Origin: Bidens hawaiensis
Lineage: Eukaryota; Streptophyta; Magnoliopsida; Asterales; Asteraceae
NCBI GenBank assembly: GCA_021521415.1
Contig: JAIQDT010001104.1
Location: 1 to 64,000, forward strand
DNA length: 64,000 nucleotides
Direction: 5' to 3'
In this document: positions 47,697 to 59,380 of the stretch, piece after piece
How the letters are laid out: every line of letters starts with the position of its first letter
Numbering within the stretch: the stretch's first letter is position 1
Position numbers and translations under genes: made by a program
The notes under the pieces: generated by a model
Databases searched by the model: none
What the model saw: only the letters and a program-made list of their open reading frames with translations
Told to the model about the DNA's origin: nothing

Positions 47697-49474
47697 TGAG
47701 TAAACTTCCTGAAGGGCCGACGGGAACCCCTACAACTGATTCACACAGAAGCACCTCAGGATCTTAGTGTTTTTGCACGTATCACGACTCCAAGTGGCCG
47801 TACTCTTGAACGTGTCACAGTTCCGGGGTCACGAAACATTGACGTAACACTTGGGGGTTTCACCTTAGAAAACGTCACAGTACCAACCGGTCCCACTCCC
47901 ACAGATATGGGACTTGTCTCGGCACCGGAAGGTTCCAATTTGGGTAATCTCAGACTAATTACGGAAGAAACTCGCCGAAACAAGTCAGTTTTGGACCTGG
48001 AAAATGATTCAGGCGAATCTGACATGGCGAGGTCTCATCAACGTTATTCCAGATCCAGAGGAAACCTAACTCCTGAAGAGTGGCTCCACGTGCAACAACA
48101 AAGTTTGGTGGCTGAATATGAACGCCGAAAGCGTAATCAACGACTTCATGTTCGCACTTTGAATTATGAGGAATCTCCCAGAAGATCTCCTTCTCCTCCA
48201 CCAACAGTGAGAGAAAGTCAGGTTCGCTACAGCCAACAGACAGAGCCAGAGTTTGACGAACTACCAAGGTTACGTCCTCGTCCTCGTATAGATATGCGGA
48301 TGCCATCTTACTTGGAAGAGTTTGATAGCTATGATTCATCTTACCAACCGGGAGAATACAGTATGTATACCGGCGACAGTAGGATGAGCTCGCAGGCGAG
48401 AAGCAGTCGTTCGTAGGACATAGTCCGCCACACCGAATACCATAGTAATGTTGAACGAGACTTTAGTAAGCCATATCGCCCAGCGGCCTTCGCCGAGAAA
48501 TCAAAGTTTATAGCAAGTATCGCTACAGCACCCTTCCCTGTTAATGCTAAAATACCTACATCGGTGGGTAAACACAATTGTATGACTGATCCAAGTGATC
48601 ATCTCCAAAACTTCGTGGCAGTAGGGGGGTCAGTGGTTGGACGCTCCCCTATTGGTGTCACATGTTTGCATTAACACTGACGGGGGCAGCGAGAGAATGG
48701 TTCGAAAAGTTACCTGACGGTCAAATTTATAGCTGGGATGACCTTATAAAAAAGATTTCTCAACAGTTCAGCCAGCAGAAGAAACATACGCGAGACCAAT
48801 CAGAAATTTTGGATGTCGTTCGCTGTGATAACGAGTCTATAGAAGATTTTATCACCAGATTCAACGATGAAAGCTTGAACATTGGCGGGATAAGTAAAGA
48901 CATGCTTCGTGGTGCCTTCCGCAAAAATGTCAAGTGTGATGATCTACTCCACACACTTACTGGCAGAGATGGAATGCCGAAAGAGTGGGAGGATCTTATG
49001 ACAGCGGCAAATTTGTATGCTAACACTGAAAAAACTTTGAGGAATGGTAATCCGAAGCAAAAATTTAAAGTCGAGTTTCAAACTCCGAGACTTAATAGAC
49101 AGGCGAAAGGCCCTATCTGGTCGAGACTTCAGCCAAGTACGGACGTGTCAAAACCATTTGATGCAAGATCCCTCATAGGCAACAAGAACAAAGCGGGACC
49201 CTCGAACCGAGGTCCCAACAATTGGACTCCTCTTTCAAAGACTCCCGCCGAAATTTTCACTATAGAGAATATAAATTTTAGAAAACCACAGCCACTGACA
49301 AGAAGGTCATTCTTGGATGCTAAGAAGCATTGCTCGTATCATGATGACATTGGTCATAATACGAATGAGTGTAGAACATTGAAAAATGAAATTGAGGCGG
49401 CTGTTAAATCTGGAAAACTCGGACACTTAGTAAAAAATGGAAAACTGAAAATGGTAAAGCACCCGCTCGGGTGA
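47697..49474 (+). pseudogene. gag: gag of the Tat-type element
   Basis: An ATG at 47697 begins a short frame ending at 47765. A second frame (about 47760-48416) carries a long hydrophilic N-terminal part (RGNLTPEEWLHVQQQSL) to TAG 48414-48416 and continues past it to about 48640. A third frame (48662-49474) has the conserved gag core (MFALTLTGAAREWFEKLPDG, DLIKKISQQFSQQK) and the terminal zinc-binding block CSYHDDIGHNTNECRTLKN. At least two frameshifts and one stop break it. Confidence 0.8.
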
Positions 49475-50000
49475 TCCAAGGCCCGAGTAAAAAGCAAGTT
49501 AATGACTTGAGCATCCATGTGATACAAGGCGAGTTCAATACAGGGATTAAGAGAAAAGAATCTGATGATGAAGAGTGGAAGAACGAGCCAGTGATCTTCC
49601 CTCGAATTAAAGGGGGCCCGAACAACAAGAATCCCCTGATCATCACTGCCCTTTTCGGGCATTATCGCTCCCAATACGTCTTCTTCGACACCGGTAGTAC
49701 GTCGGATATCATGTATGAACAATGTTTTGAACAGCTTGATGAAGAGGATAAGGAAAGACTGAAACCCATCCATGCTCCAGTATCGGGGTTTGGGGGAGAA
49801 ATAATGCATCCACGAGGGGTAATCTCATTTCCAGTCACCCTAAGCGATGGTGTTCACTCAAGGACCGAAGAGGTCGAATTTCTGGTTTTGCCAGCAATGT
49901 CGAAACATGATATTATCCTCGGACAAGAGGCGATTGGTGATTTCAATGCCCATCCGTCCACGAAACACGGTGCAGTAGGAGTTCCAACCTGCACTGGCAT
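49471..50000 (+). pseudogene. Protease region of the Tat-type element
   Basis: After a frame change near 49450 the frame reads QVNDLSIHVIQGE, then the aspartic protease motif FFDTGSTSDIMY and the later hydrophobic block HDIILGQEAIGDFN. The frame ends inside the inserted hAT MITE. Confidence 0.8.
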
Positions 50001-50726
50001 TAGGGGAGTACACGGACCGGACCGGACGAGAGCATGTCCATGTCCGTCCGTTAATCTTTTAACGAACAAACGGACGGTTCACGAACACTCTATTGAACGA
50101 AAATTCATGTCCTTGTTCGTCCATTAAGAAATTGAGTTTGTCTGTGTCCGTCCATGTCCGTCCGTTAATATTTTAAACGAACGTTAACGGACAATAATGG
50201 ACAAACGAACACTAAAGGACATTAATAGACAAACAAACATGTGAACATTAATGAACAACGAACACTAATGGACAAATATAAACGGTTACATATTAACACC
50301 AAGCATAAATCTAAACAACTTCACATACAAATTAGGAATAACACCATATAACATCCAAATATACTTAACACTTAATATATTAACATAAAGTGGATCATTA
50401 TAATATAAGAGACATCAAACATGTGTAGTAATATAAAAGTGTTATTAATAACACTAGAAATTTCACAGTTAAATTACAATACTGGATAGATATAAACACT
50501 AACGATACTGGGCGGACATTACCGGACGTAATCGGACGAACGTTACCGGACGTTCACGAACACTATCGAACGGACTTTGCCATTGTCCGTGTTCGCCCGT
50601 TAAGCTTACCGAACGGAATTTTTGTGTCCATGTCCGGTTCGTTTATTAAACGGACGAACATAAACGAACTTCTTGCCGAACGGACGCCCGGACGTCCGTC
50701 GGACGTCCGGTTCGTTTACAGCCCTA
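50001..50726. mobile_element. hAT-type MITE inserted in the Tat polyprotein
   Basis: The ends TAGGGGAGTACACGGACCGG and, inverted, TAGGGCTGTAAACGAACCGG are flanked by perfect 8-bp duplications ACTGGCAT (49993-50000 and 50727-50734). It is rich in CGGACG and CGTCCG words, especially near both ends, and is AT-rich in the centre. It is 726 bp and non-coding. Its sequence separates the Tat protease from reverse transcriptase. Confidence 0.92.
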
Positions 50727-50734
50727 ACTGGCAT

Positions 50735-52580
50735 AGCAATAATTCATGTCAATCGGCACTGCTTTGCAACCGAGAGCTCAAAACCCAGCAAGATTCCGAA
50801 ACAAACTTTGAAGGCTGATCCAGAAAAGTGGGTTTTGAACAAAAATTTTCCCGAGCAAACTGTAACAATTGGACCTGCTATCTCCGAGATAGTACGGACT
50901 TTTTTGAAACAGTTATTATCAAAAAATGTTGATGTGTTCGCATGGCAGCCCGCGGACATGACCGGTGTCCCGTGGAGTATTACGGAACACAAATTAAGGG
51001 TAAACCCGTTGTTTACACCAATTGTTCAGAAACAACGTAAGATGGGTCCGGAACAAACAAAGGCAATGAATGAGCAGGTCCAGGACCTCTTACAAGCCGG
51101 GATCATTCGTCCAATCCGTTATCAGACTTGGGTTGCTAACCCAGTTATCGTTCCCAAGAGTAACAGGACGTGGCAGATGTGCATTGATTTTAAAGATCTA
51201 AATAAAACATGTCCTAAGGATTGTTATCCTCTGCCAGAAATTGACCTCAAGGTTTATGATGTGGCACCATTCAAATTCAAGTGCTTCCTGGACGCCTACA
51301 AAGGATATCCCCAGATCCGCATGGCAGCGGGCGATGAAGATAAGATAGCATTTCGTACTGACCAGGGCACCTTTTGTTATAAAATGTTGCCTTTCGGACT
51401 GAAGAATGCGGGAGCCACATATCAATGGCTAATGGACATAGCGTTTGAAGATCAAATTGGTCGAAATTTGGAAGTTTACATGGATGATCTCGTAATCAAA
51501 AGTGTTGAAGAGGATCAGATGTTGAGAGATATTGAAGAGACATTCGAAACCTTGAAAAGTATCAACATGAAGCTGAATCCAGCCAAGTGTTCATTCAGAA
51601 TGGAATAGGAAAGTTTCTCGGAGTAATTGTCACGGATGCGGGCTTCAAAGCTAACCCAGATAAATTTCAATAGGTAGCCCGCATGCCCACTCAATGGTCG
51701 ATTGGTTGCTTTAAATCGTTTTTTGGTGAACCATGCAGCCAAATCTCATCCTTTTATCTCAACACTAAGAAACTTCCTCAAGAAAGCGCAATTCAAATGG
51801 ACTGGGGAAGCGGAACAAGCATTCTTGGAGGTTAAAATATGTTTGATGGAACTACCCACGTTAACAGCACCCAATGCGGGAGAACCTTTAACGTTATATT
51901 TATCGGCTTCAGACATTGCCATCGGGGTTGTCCTTCTAACAGATAGGAAGAATGTTCAAACGCCGATCTACTATGTCAGCAGAACGCTATCAGATCCAGA
52001 AACAAGATACATTATGCTAGAAAAACTTGTTCTGGCACTAGTCTATGTTGCCCGACGCCTCCGCAGGTACTTCCAAGGGTACCCCATCTATGTCTTAACC
52101 GGATACAAACTCAAGAACGTTCTCAGTAAACCGGAATTGTTTGGACGATTGGTCAAATGGGCTATCGAGCTATGTGAACATGCAATCGAGTATAAACCCA
52201 GACCAGCAATAAAAGGGCAGGTTTTGGCGGACTTCGTAACAAAAGTCCCGCATCACAAAGAAAATAATGCTTGGTCAAGCAGCAACCCCAAACACCTCCG
52301 GAATTGGGACATATTTGGTCTTTGTTCACGGACGGAGCTTCGAGCAGTGAGTGATCTGGCGCAGGCCTCAGGCTAGTCAACCCCGAAGGCCATGAATTTA
52401 CATAAGCCATAAAGTTAGACTTCAAAAGTACCAACAATGAGGCGGAGTATGAAGCTTTTTTGGCAGGCTTACGGATAGCCAAAAAACTTTGGGTTAAGCA
52501 TTTGGAAGCCCAGGAGGATTCCATGTTGGTTGCGGGACAGATCAATGGTACATATGAAGCAAAAAATGATGTTACGGCTT
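50735..52580 (+). pseudogene. Tat reverse transcriptase and two RNase H domains
   Basis: RT copies element RNA into DNA and RNase H removes the RNA strand. RT blocks: VFAWQPADMTGVPW, WQMCIDFKDLNKTCPKD, LPFGLKNAGATYQ, active site VYMDDLVIKS (about 51474). The frame stops at 51606-51608, then changes. The usual RNase H (51700-52250) has SASDIAIGVVL, ETRYIMLEKLVLALVYV and VLADFV. A second RNase H of archaeal type follows (about 52317-52700) with LFTDGASS, NNEAEYEAFLAGLRIAKKL and KPADALSKLAS, in more than one frame and with an in-frame TAG near 52590. The double RNase H is the Tat hallmark. Confidence 0.85.
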
Positions 52581-54017
52581 CATATGTATCATAGGCGAAA
52601 GATTTAATGCTTCAATTTTCCTCGTGCAAGGTCATCCATATTAAGAGAAGCGAAAACAAACCGGCGGATGCTCTTAGCAAACTAGCTTCAACAAATTTCG
52701 AACACTTTGCTAAAGACATACGTGTCGAAGTGTTGGATCGCCCGTCTGTTCTACAATGCAAAGTTTTCGTAATTCAAACCGGAGCAGAATCTTGGATGAC
52801 ACCCATTACAGCCTATTTGTCGTCCGGAATCCTCCCGGAAGAAAAAACCGCTGCCAGGAAGATAAAACACAAAGCCTTGAATTATCATATACATGACGGT
52901 GTTTTGTACCGACGTTCCTTCCTCGGACCACTACTTCGATGTGTGGATGCTGAGGACGCGAACTATTTGATTAGAGAGATTCATGAAGGCAATGTGGTCT
53001 TCATGCTGGCCCGCGTATGGTCGTAGCAAAACTAATGAATGCCGGATATTATTGGCCAGGAATGCATTTGGATGCTGTGCAAGAAATCAGAAAGTGTGAT
53101 TCATGCCAGCGTCATGCACCTAACACGCTACGACCAAAGAACGAGTTAGTTCCAGTCACTTCGGCTTGGCCATTCCATAAATGGGCAATCGACATAATGG
53201 GACCTTTCCCCGAAGCCCCGGACGTGTCAAATTCTTGATAGTAGCCATCGACTACTTCACAAAGTGGGTAGAGGCTAAACCGGTTGCCTCCATAACAGCA
53301 GCTAGTGTTAAGAAATTCCTGTGGGAATTCATAATATGTCGGTTTGGCCTTCCTCTGGAACTCGTTAGTGATAACAGAACTCAATTCGCGGACAGTGGGT
53401 TACAAGAATGGCTAAAAGAGTTACACATTTCTCAAATTTTCACCTCTGTAGCCCACCCGCAAGTGAATGGTCAGGTTGAGAGAACCAACCGGACCATCAA
53501 AGAAGGAATTAAGGCAAGACTAGAAACTAAAAGGACAGGTTGGGTCGACGAATTACCCCATGTATTATGGGCCTTCCGCACCCAAAGGAATTCCAGTAAT
53601 TCTGAAACCCCCTTTAGTTTAACCTACGACACAGAAGCCATGATTCCGGCCGAGATTGGTATCCCATCCGTCAGAGTTCTTATGATTGAAGATAATGATC
53701 ATGAACTCCGGATGAACCTCGACCTCCTTGAGGAAAGAAGAGAATTGGCATCTATCCGCGAGCATAATTATAAACGCCAGTTGCAAAAATATTATAACTC
53801 GCGGGTCCAAAAATGTGAATTCGACGCGGGAGACTTCGTCTTCCTCAATAACGAAGCCTCCGGGCAAGAGCCCCGGGCAAGTTGGCCTCAACTTGGGAAG
53901 GACCTTATAAAATTCTGAAAGTTTTATCCAAATGTGCTTACAAGTTAGAAAAATTAGATGGGACTGAGATCCCTAGAACTTGGAATGGGGCCCAACTTAA
54001 GAAATGCTACATATAGT
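52581..54017 (+). pseudogene. End of Tat second RNase H, and integrase
   Basis: From 52607 the frame holds KPADALSKLAST and a linker with YRRSFLGPLLRC. Integrase follows in changed frames: the zinc-binding block GYYWPGMHLD ... CDSCQRHAP (53040-53120), then WAIDIMGPFPEAP, and after a frameshift near 53225 VAIDYFTKWVEAKPV, LVSDNRTQFADS and HPQVNGQVERTNRTIKEG with the D-D-E residues. The frame ends 53916-53918; a last segment (KVLSKCAYKLEKLDG) continues in another frame to about 54017. Frameshifts make it inactive. Confidence 0.85.
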
Positions 54018-54303
54018 TTGTTTTTCTGTTTTGGCCTGCGTGCCTAATTAGATGTTCACAACCTGTGCAATTTCACTTCTTGTAATTCGGCTTATGCCTC
54101 AGTTATAGAAATTTCCATTTCAGTCATTTACGACTTGTATTGTTATATAATCCTTTATTAGTACACAAAGAAGATCCTCCAAACACTTATATTATGAAAA
54201 ATAAACAAAGTGTACCGGATGTAAAAATAAACCTTCTTCATTCATACTAAAAGGGATTACAAGACACAAGGGAATCCAATTACAAAGGAAAAGAAAAATC
54301 TAT

Positions 54304-55527
54304 CTACGGCGCGACATCGCTATATCCCGCACCCTCACCTTCCGCATCTTCTTCTTCTTCATGAAGTTCAAGAAGAGATTTTAACTGCTGGATGTTGTCC
54401 TCCTTGTCAGCACTGCTCCGTTAAAGAGAATTTCAAAGAATCAAAATACTTTGATTTCTGTTTAAGGATGGCAACAGTATCTTGACCAGCTAAGACATAC
54501 TCCTCAGGAAGCCTGGAAGTTGAGCCAAACTGGTAACCTTCTTGAAAACCCAGTTGGCGACCAGCTTGTTTAGAAGCTTTTAAGAGAACAGCAACACAAT
54601 TCCCAAGCTCATCACTAGCCCGGACATCGGCAATAACCTGTTAGAACAATTACGCATAAATAACTCTAAACACTTAGATTATTTATAAATGCAAAGTACA
54701 TACCTTGGGAATGGCTTCCGCTAGTAGCCATTTTTGATCCGCTTTGGCCCGGACAAGCTCCATTTTGTGACGGGCGCACTCCAAGGCCTGGTCACGATTC
54801 TTGGCGTTAAGATCAGACAAATGCTTGTCCTTGGTCGCAGATTCAGCTCAAAGGGCTTCCACCAATTTGGCCTGTTCATCCATCATTTTGGCTTAATCAT
54901 CCAATTGTTTCTGGAGAACAACCCTGGTCTCCTCAGAAGCAGACCGAGCAACCTTCTCCGCTTCTAGAGCCTGGCTGGCTTCTCGAGCCTCGTTTGTAGC
55001 TTTAAGAGCCTCCTCTTTGGCTTCAGATGCAGAGGCCGCCAGATCGTCCCACTGTTCGTTCATCGCCAACCAGTCTCTGGTTATTTCCTGGCTAGTGGAA
55101 ATAGTATTCGCCAAATAGTAAGAATGGGAATTCAGCAATTCTTGGCGGATACTACGGCTACGTCTCTCCCTTTCACCGTGCGGAAGACTCTCCCGCAGAA
55201 ATTCAAAACATAGGTCCACGTCACGGAATGTCGAATCCCGACGTAAAGACCAACTTGGTTGATGCGGGGTGGGATCTTCCTCATGAGGATTAGGAGAAGT
55301 CTGAGGAGCATGAGGAAACATGCTCACACCCCCTTGGTCCCTGAAGTGATGAACATTATAAGAAGGCGACATCTTGGCATGATCAGTTGTGTCGGCCTCC
55401 TTGTTCTTCAAAGGAGAATCACCCGTCACAATTATCGGATCCGTGACAGTATTAGGGGGCGGCGATGGCAGAGGGGGAGTTGAATCTTTCAACCCAGCAG
55501 TACCTTCTGAAAGGTTATCCAGGTTCA
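54304..55527 (-). pseudogene. Antisense spliced ORF of the Tat-type element (gypsy-type 'transposase-like' extra ORF)
   Basis: Two exons are visible on the minus strand. Exon a (55527-54704) follows an acceptor (TTTTTCAG) and encodes a Pro/Ser-rich part, LCFEFLRESLPHGERERRSR, and a long coiled coil rich in Ala, Glu and Lys (SEAKEEALKATNEAREASQA). Two in-frame stops (54895-54893 and 54849-54847) interrupt it. A 66-nt intron (54703-54638, GTATGT ... TAACAG) leads in phase to exon b, VIADVRASDELGNCVAVLL and EGYQFGSTSRLPEEYVLAGQ. After one frameshift this ends in an acidic tail with the stop at 54306-54304. Earlier exons are not found. Relatives are annotated as putative gypsy-type transposase; the function is unknown. 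Antisense extra ORFs downstream of pol are known in Tat elements such as maize Grande. Confidence 0.65.
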
Positions 55528-55900
55528 CTGAAAAACATTAACAATTTAGTGAAGCTGGCTAAATAATTTAGTGATTTTCGTTCACAATGCAGTCTCCATG
55601 TTGATGAAACTCGAGTTTCTCAATGGAGACCCAAGTTCAAACCCCACTTACAACACTTTAGAGGGGGCATGGGTGGCTCAATGAAGGAAGATCTTTGTGA
55701 TCTCTAGTTCGATCCTGATGTAAATTGTCGTGCTCTAATAAAAAACAAATACTTTAATAGCTTAATTACATTTTAATAACTTAAGTACCCATTACTAGAA
55801 CCGGTAAAGGTTGTTTCCTTAGGGAATCAATGGAAAGTGCAAGTAAAACTCATGATTTATTAACTATTATTTTAGGCGGACAGACGATGTCAAGCAAATT

Positions 55901-56390
55901 TGTAAGTCCCCCCGGGGCGTCGCCGATCGATACGAGATCCGCACGATGTCTAGGAGTGCGGAATCCTCCTAGACTCGTTTATGCTGTAAAAGACGAAGAA
56001 CACGATTACACATAAACAAACACACGAACAAACACACGAATGGGATAAACGAATCTGCAGATCTTTTATATAATAACCACCACGTTACAAATGAAACACG
56101 AAAACAAATGACACGGCCGACCCGAGGTGAGCTCTACCTCGGGCCGTCCCACACGACTCTCCCTCTCTGTTTCTCTCTAGACAAAATGAACTGAACACAA
56201 AACTCTCTAACTTTTCTGGATACTAAACCCTAAACAAGACACACATATATATAAAACCAACTTCGCGGGCTTGGGCTTGGGCCAGTAGGCGAAGTTGTTA
56301 TAACTTCGCCTATGGCGAAGTTGTTCTAACTTCGCCACTTCGTTTCCGCTGGTCAGAATTGCATAGCGACGGTCACAAAATGCACCAACA
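55901..56390 (-). repeat. 3' LTR of the non-coding element
   Basis: 490 bp. The minus strand holds a TATATAAAAG box at 56072-56063 and five GCGAAGTT/AACTTCGC motifs near 56265-56345, arranged as inverted pairs with a five-base spacer. Confidence 0.92.
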
Positions 56391-56475
56391 GACTCCCCTT
56401 TGACCGTTGCTCTCAATTCTAACAAACACAAAAGATCATCTGTTACAAAACATGCACCAACAGACTCCCTCTTAA
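56391..56475 (-). repeat. Duplicated polypurine tract and LTR start
   Basis: Read on the minus strand, GAGGGAGTC-TGTTGGTGCATG at about 56470-56448 is followed 60 bases later by AAAGGGGAGTC-TGTTGGTGCAT at 56400-56380. Only the second leads into the full LTR. Repeated polypurine tracts are a reported Sirevirus feature (from memory). Confidence 0.75.
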
Positions 56476-57701
56476 CTGATGATCTTCTGTTTGCTCCTTC
56501 TTGTAGGACTTGATTGCATTGTGATCTTCAAACTTGAACTTCACATATACATGCAACATCCATCCTGTCTTCAACCAGCCGTGTCTGAAACTGTCTTGTA
56601 GCTTCACAAATCTACCAATCACCCGACGTCTTCCATATCAGATCTCCCCTTCAGTGTAAGCTTCTCCGACTATATCGATTGAGGTCTTTGACATGCATGC
56701 ATCACCGTGCCTAATTGATCATCTCAACCAATCACGTGAAGTTCTTCTAACTTCACCAACACGTGAAGTTCTTCTAACTTCACCAACACGTAAAGTTAGG
56801 CTCCCTCCACAACTTCACCAACACGTCGGAATTGTATAGTAAGATAAGGTTCAATCTTCAACTACTCAACATCAAGTGATCAATTTCATCACAAAACCAC
56901 CTTAACAGAATCTAACACGCATGACCATTAATTAATCCGAAGCATCTTCAATCACCATGGATAACGATCAAGAACATAAACACTTTAATTCCCGATTAAA
57001 TCCAACTTGCTCCAAAATTTTCACTTTAATAAATAAGCATCACGTTTCAGGATCCAATTCTCGAACGCCTTGAAAATAACATAAATAATATGCTCTGACC
57101 GCAATCCAGTAATGATGAAAACCTTCAGTTCAATTTGACTTTCTTCAGTTGGTCAACCTTGAACAACAATAATTTCTTTGCCCAAAAACACCCAAATATG
57201 TGTCAATATCCAGTTTCAATCAAAATCCCATTCACAACTTCAACTCCATATCCAGAGCTGACCCGTATTTGTTCACACGTAAGACCAAGAGATACCAAGT
57301 TTCACTCGTTGACGGAACAACGTCTTCGGTCTCACAATAATCGTGTACACCTGGCCATTCAGACGAAAACTCCAAACAAATTTTTTTTTTTTAACTTCGC
57401 CCATAGTCAACTTCGCCTGAAAGTCAACTTCGCCTAAAAGTCAACTTCGCCCCTCATTAACTTCGCCTGACTATAACTTCGCCTAAAAGTCAACTTCGCC
57501 TGTCCATAACTTCGCCTGGCCATAACTTCGCCTGGCCATAACTTCGACTGGCTGCTAACTTCGCCTAAACCCTAAAATTTAAACGACAAATTCGCCTGAA
57601 CCCAATAACTTCGCCTGCGGCGGCTGTTCGGCCAAAAACGCATCAGAAACGTGCCAGAAACACCAAAACGCAGATCTCGAACCATAGCATAAGAGCCTAA
57701 G
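56476..57701 (-). other. Non-coding interior of the 2.3-kb element
   Basis: There are no ORFs with protein features. About eleven AACTTCGC motifs in the same orientation, plus two variants, lie at 57390-57620, next to the primer site. Diverged GTGAAGTT/AACTTCAC pairs with CACGTG centres lie at about 56740-56830. Confidence 0.75.
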
Positions 57702-57713
57702 GCTCTGATACCA
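57702..57713 (-). promoter_or_regulatory. Primer binding site of the non-coding element
   Basis: The minus strand reads TGGTATCAGAGC, two bases after the LTR end, identical to the site of the 8-20 kb element. Confidence 0.92.
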
Positions 57714-57715
57714 CT

Positions 57716-58218
57716 TGTAAGTCCCCCCTGGGCGTCGCCGATCGATACGAGATCCGCACGATGTCTAGGAGTGCGGAATCCTCCTAGACTCGTTTATGGT
57801 GTAAAAGACGAAGAACACGATTACACATAAACAAACACACGAACAAACACACGAATGGGATAAACGAATATGCAGATCTTTTATATAATAACCACCACGT
57901 TACAAATGAAACACGAAAACAAATGACACGGCCGACCCGAGGTGAGCTCTACCTCGGGCCGTCCCACACGACTCTCCCTCTCTGTTTCTCTCTAGACAAA
58001 ATGAACTGAACACAAAACTCTCTAACTTTTCTGGATACTAAACCCTAAACAAGACACACATATATATATAAAACCAACTTCGCGGGCTTGGGCTTGGGCC
58101 AGCAACTTTGCCTATGGCGAAGTTGTTATAACTTCGCCTATGGCGAAGTTGTTCTAACTTCGCCACTTCGTTTCCGCTTGTCAGAATTGCATAGCGACGG
58201 CCACAAAATGCACCAACA
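57716..58218 (-). repeat. 5' LTR of the non-coding element
   Basis: 503 bp. TATATAAAAG box on the minus strand at 57887-57878. It has an 11-bp or so insertion relative to the 3' LTR inside the motif cluster (near 58102), adding one damaged AACTTTGC copy. Confidence 0.92.
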
Positions 58219-58223
58219 AAATT

Positions 58224-59380
58224 AAATATTGATTTAATTGTAAAACAATTAGAGAAAAGTAACCAAACTCTATGTTTCAAGTTGTGAAGCAAACTAGACT
58301 AGTTGATTAAACTTATTTGGAGGGCTTGTTTGATAACACTTATAATCAAAAGACAAGATATTTGACCTTACTGATTGACATAACTTAATCCAAACAATTG
58401 GTTTGGATGAATTATAATCTAATTTATTACCAGTTTTAGGGTTTGATATATGTAAGTGATTTAATGGCTAAAGATAAACGGGTCAATCACTCGAAGAACC
58501 TAATCCTAAAAGTTGATGACCACAAATCAATTAACTGATAAAATCACAACACATTCAATTACAAAAAAATGTTGAATACACAGACAAACGTAAAAGATTG
58601 ATCAACTGAATATTTAATCAACTCTAGTTCCAATGTAAAGTTCAAAATATAAAATTCTTGCTTACAAACACAACCCTACTTCCAGAGATGGTCACAAATG
58701 GTTTAGCCTTGCATCTTGATCATGGATGTCTTAATTCTTGGTTGGAAGAATGGTAGCATCAATGATTATGATGATTGGGAGGTGTTATGATAGTGAAAGA
58801 TTTCTTCCAAATTATCAAAAACGGCTGTGGTGAGATGTCTTTTCGAATTAGGTTAGTTTTCCTTAAATGGGTGGCTGGAAAACGGATTCAGTACAAAAAT
58901 CTCAACAAGGGCATGAGGTTACGCCCCTTTCCAACCACCTTACGCCCCACTCTATTTGAAGTCTGTTTGGGTTTTCACGTACTAAGCAACGTCACACCCT
59001 TATAGAGTAACCTTACTCCCCTGTAACAAAATGTTAATTCTCTTCATATTTCATCGTATCTTCCATCCAACACTTAAGCATGCTTCCTCCATACTAATTG
59101 ATTGTTCTTCATCTTCATGCTTCCAAAATAGCTCGTTTAAGCTCCAATTATCTGCAAACATAAAAGAACTCAAAGTAATCGTGTTCGATACATATAAGCA
59201 CGATGTTAAACATTATAAACACGCCATTTTACCCACTCATCAGATTTTTAGAGTGTCCTATTTTACCACTAATGTACATAGAAATAACATCTTTTCAGCA
59301 TCAAATAATCTCTAAAAACTGCAATTTCTATCTATTAACATAGCATAAAAGGCTACTTATCATAATAAAACGTAATTTCA
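58224..59380. other. Non-coding stretch between the 2.3-kb element and the Athila-type LTR
   Basis: I see no gene. It may contain further remains of the Tat element, including upstream exons of the antisense ORF, or the first part of the Athila-type LTR, but I cannot place any boundary. Confidence 0.4.

Larger units (their letters stand above)
46800..55900 (+). mobile_element. Ty3/gypsy Tat-lineage element, damaged, 3' end not seen
   Basis: It has an LTR ending at 47630, a primer site starting TTGGCGCC, Gag, protease, RT, RNase H, a second RNase H and integrase, then an antisense ORF. The second RNase H and the antisense extra ORF are recognised traits of the Tat lineage. The 5' boundary of the LTR is not resolved (between about 46750 and 46830). 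I find no 3' LTR before the Athila-type element begins. A hAT MITE and a non-coding copia-type element have inserted into it or at its edge. Confidence 0.75.
55901..58218 (-). mobile_element. Complete non-coding LTR element (2.3 kb) of the Sirevirus-type group
   Basis: LTRs at 57716-58218 (5', 503 bp) and 55901-56390 (3', 490 bp) begin TGTTGGTGCA on the minus strand and end GGACTTACA. The perfect target duplication AAATT lies at 55896-55900 and 58219-58223. The primer site TGGTATCAGAGC is at 57713-57702 and the polypurine tract at 56400-56391, both matching the 8-20 kb element. The 1.3-kb interior has no coding sequence. It carries at least twenty AACTTCGC/GCGAAGTT motifs in LTRs and leader. 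By eye the LTRs differ at about five substitutions and two indels, so the insertion is recent. It must have used proteins from another copy. Confidence 0.9.

Noticed and set aside
57135..57437. 100-codon ORF inside the 2.3-kb element
   Set aside because: It runs antisense through the motif array and has no recognisable features.
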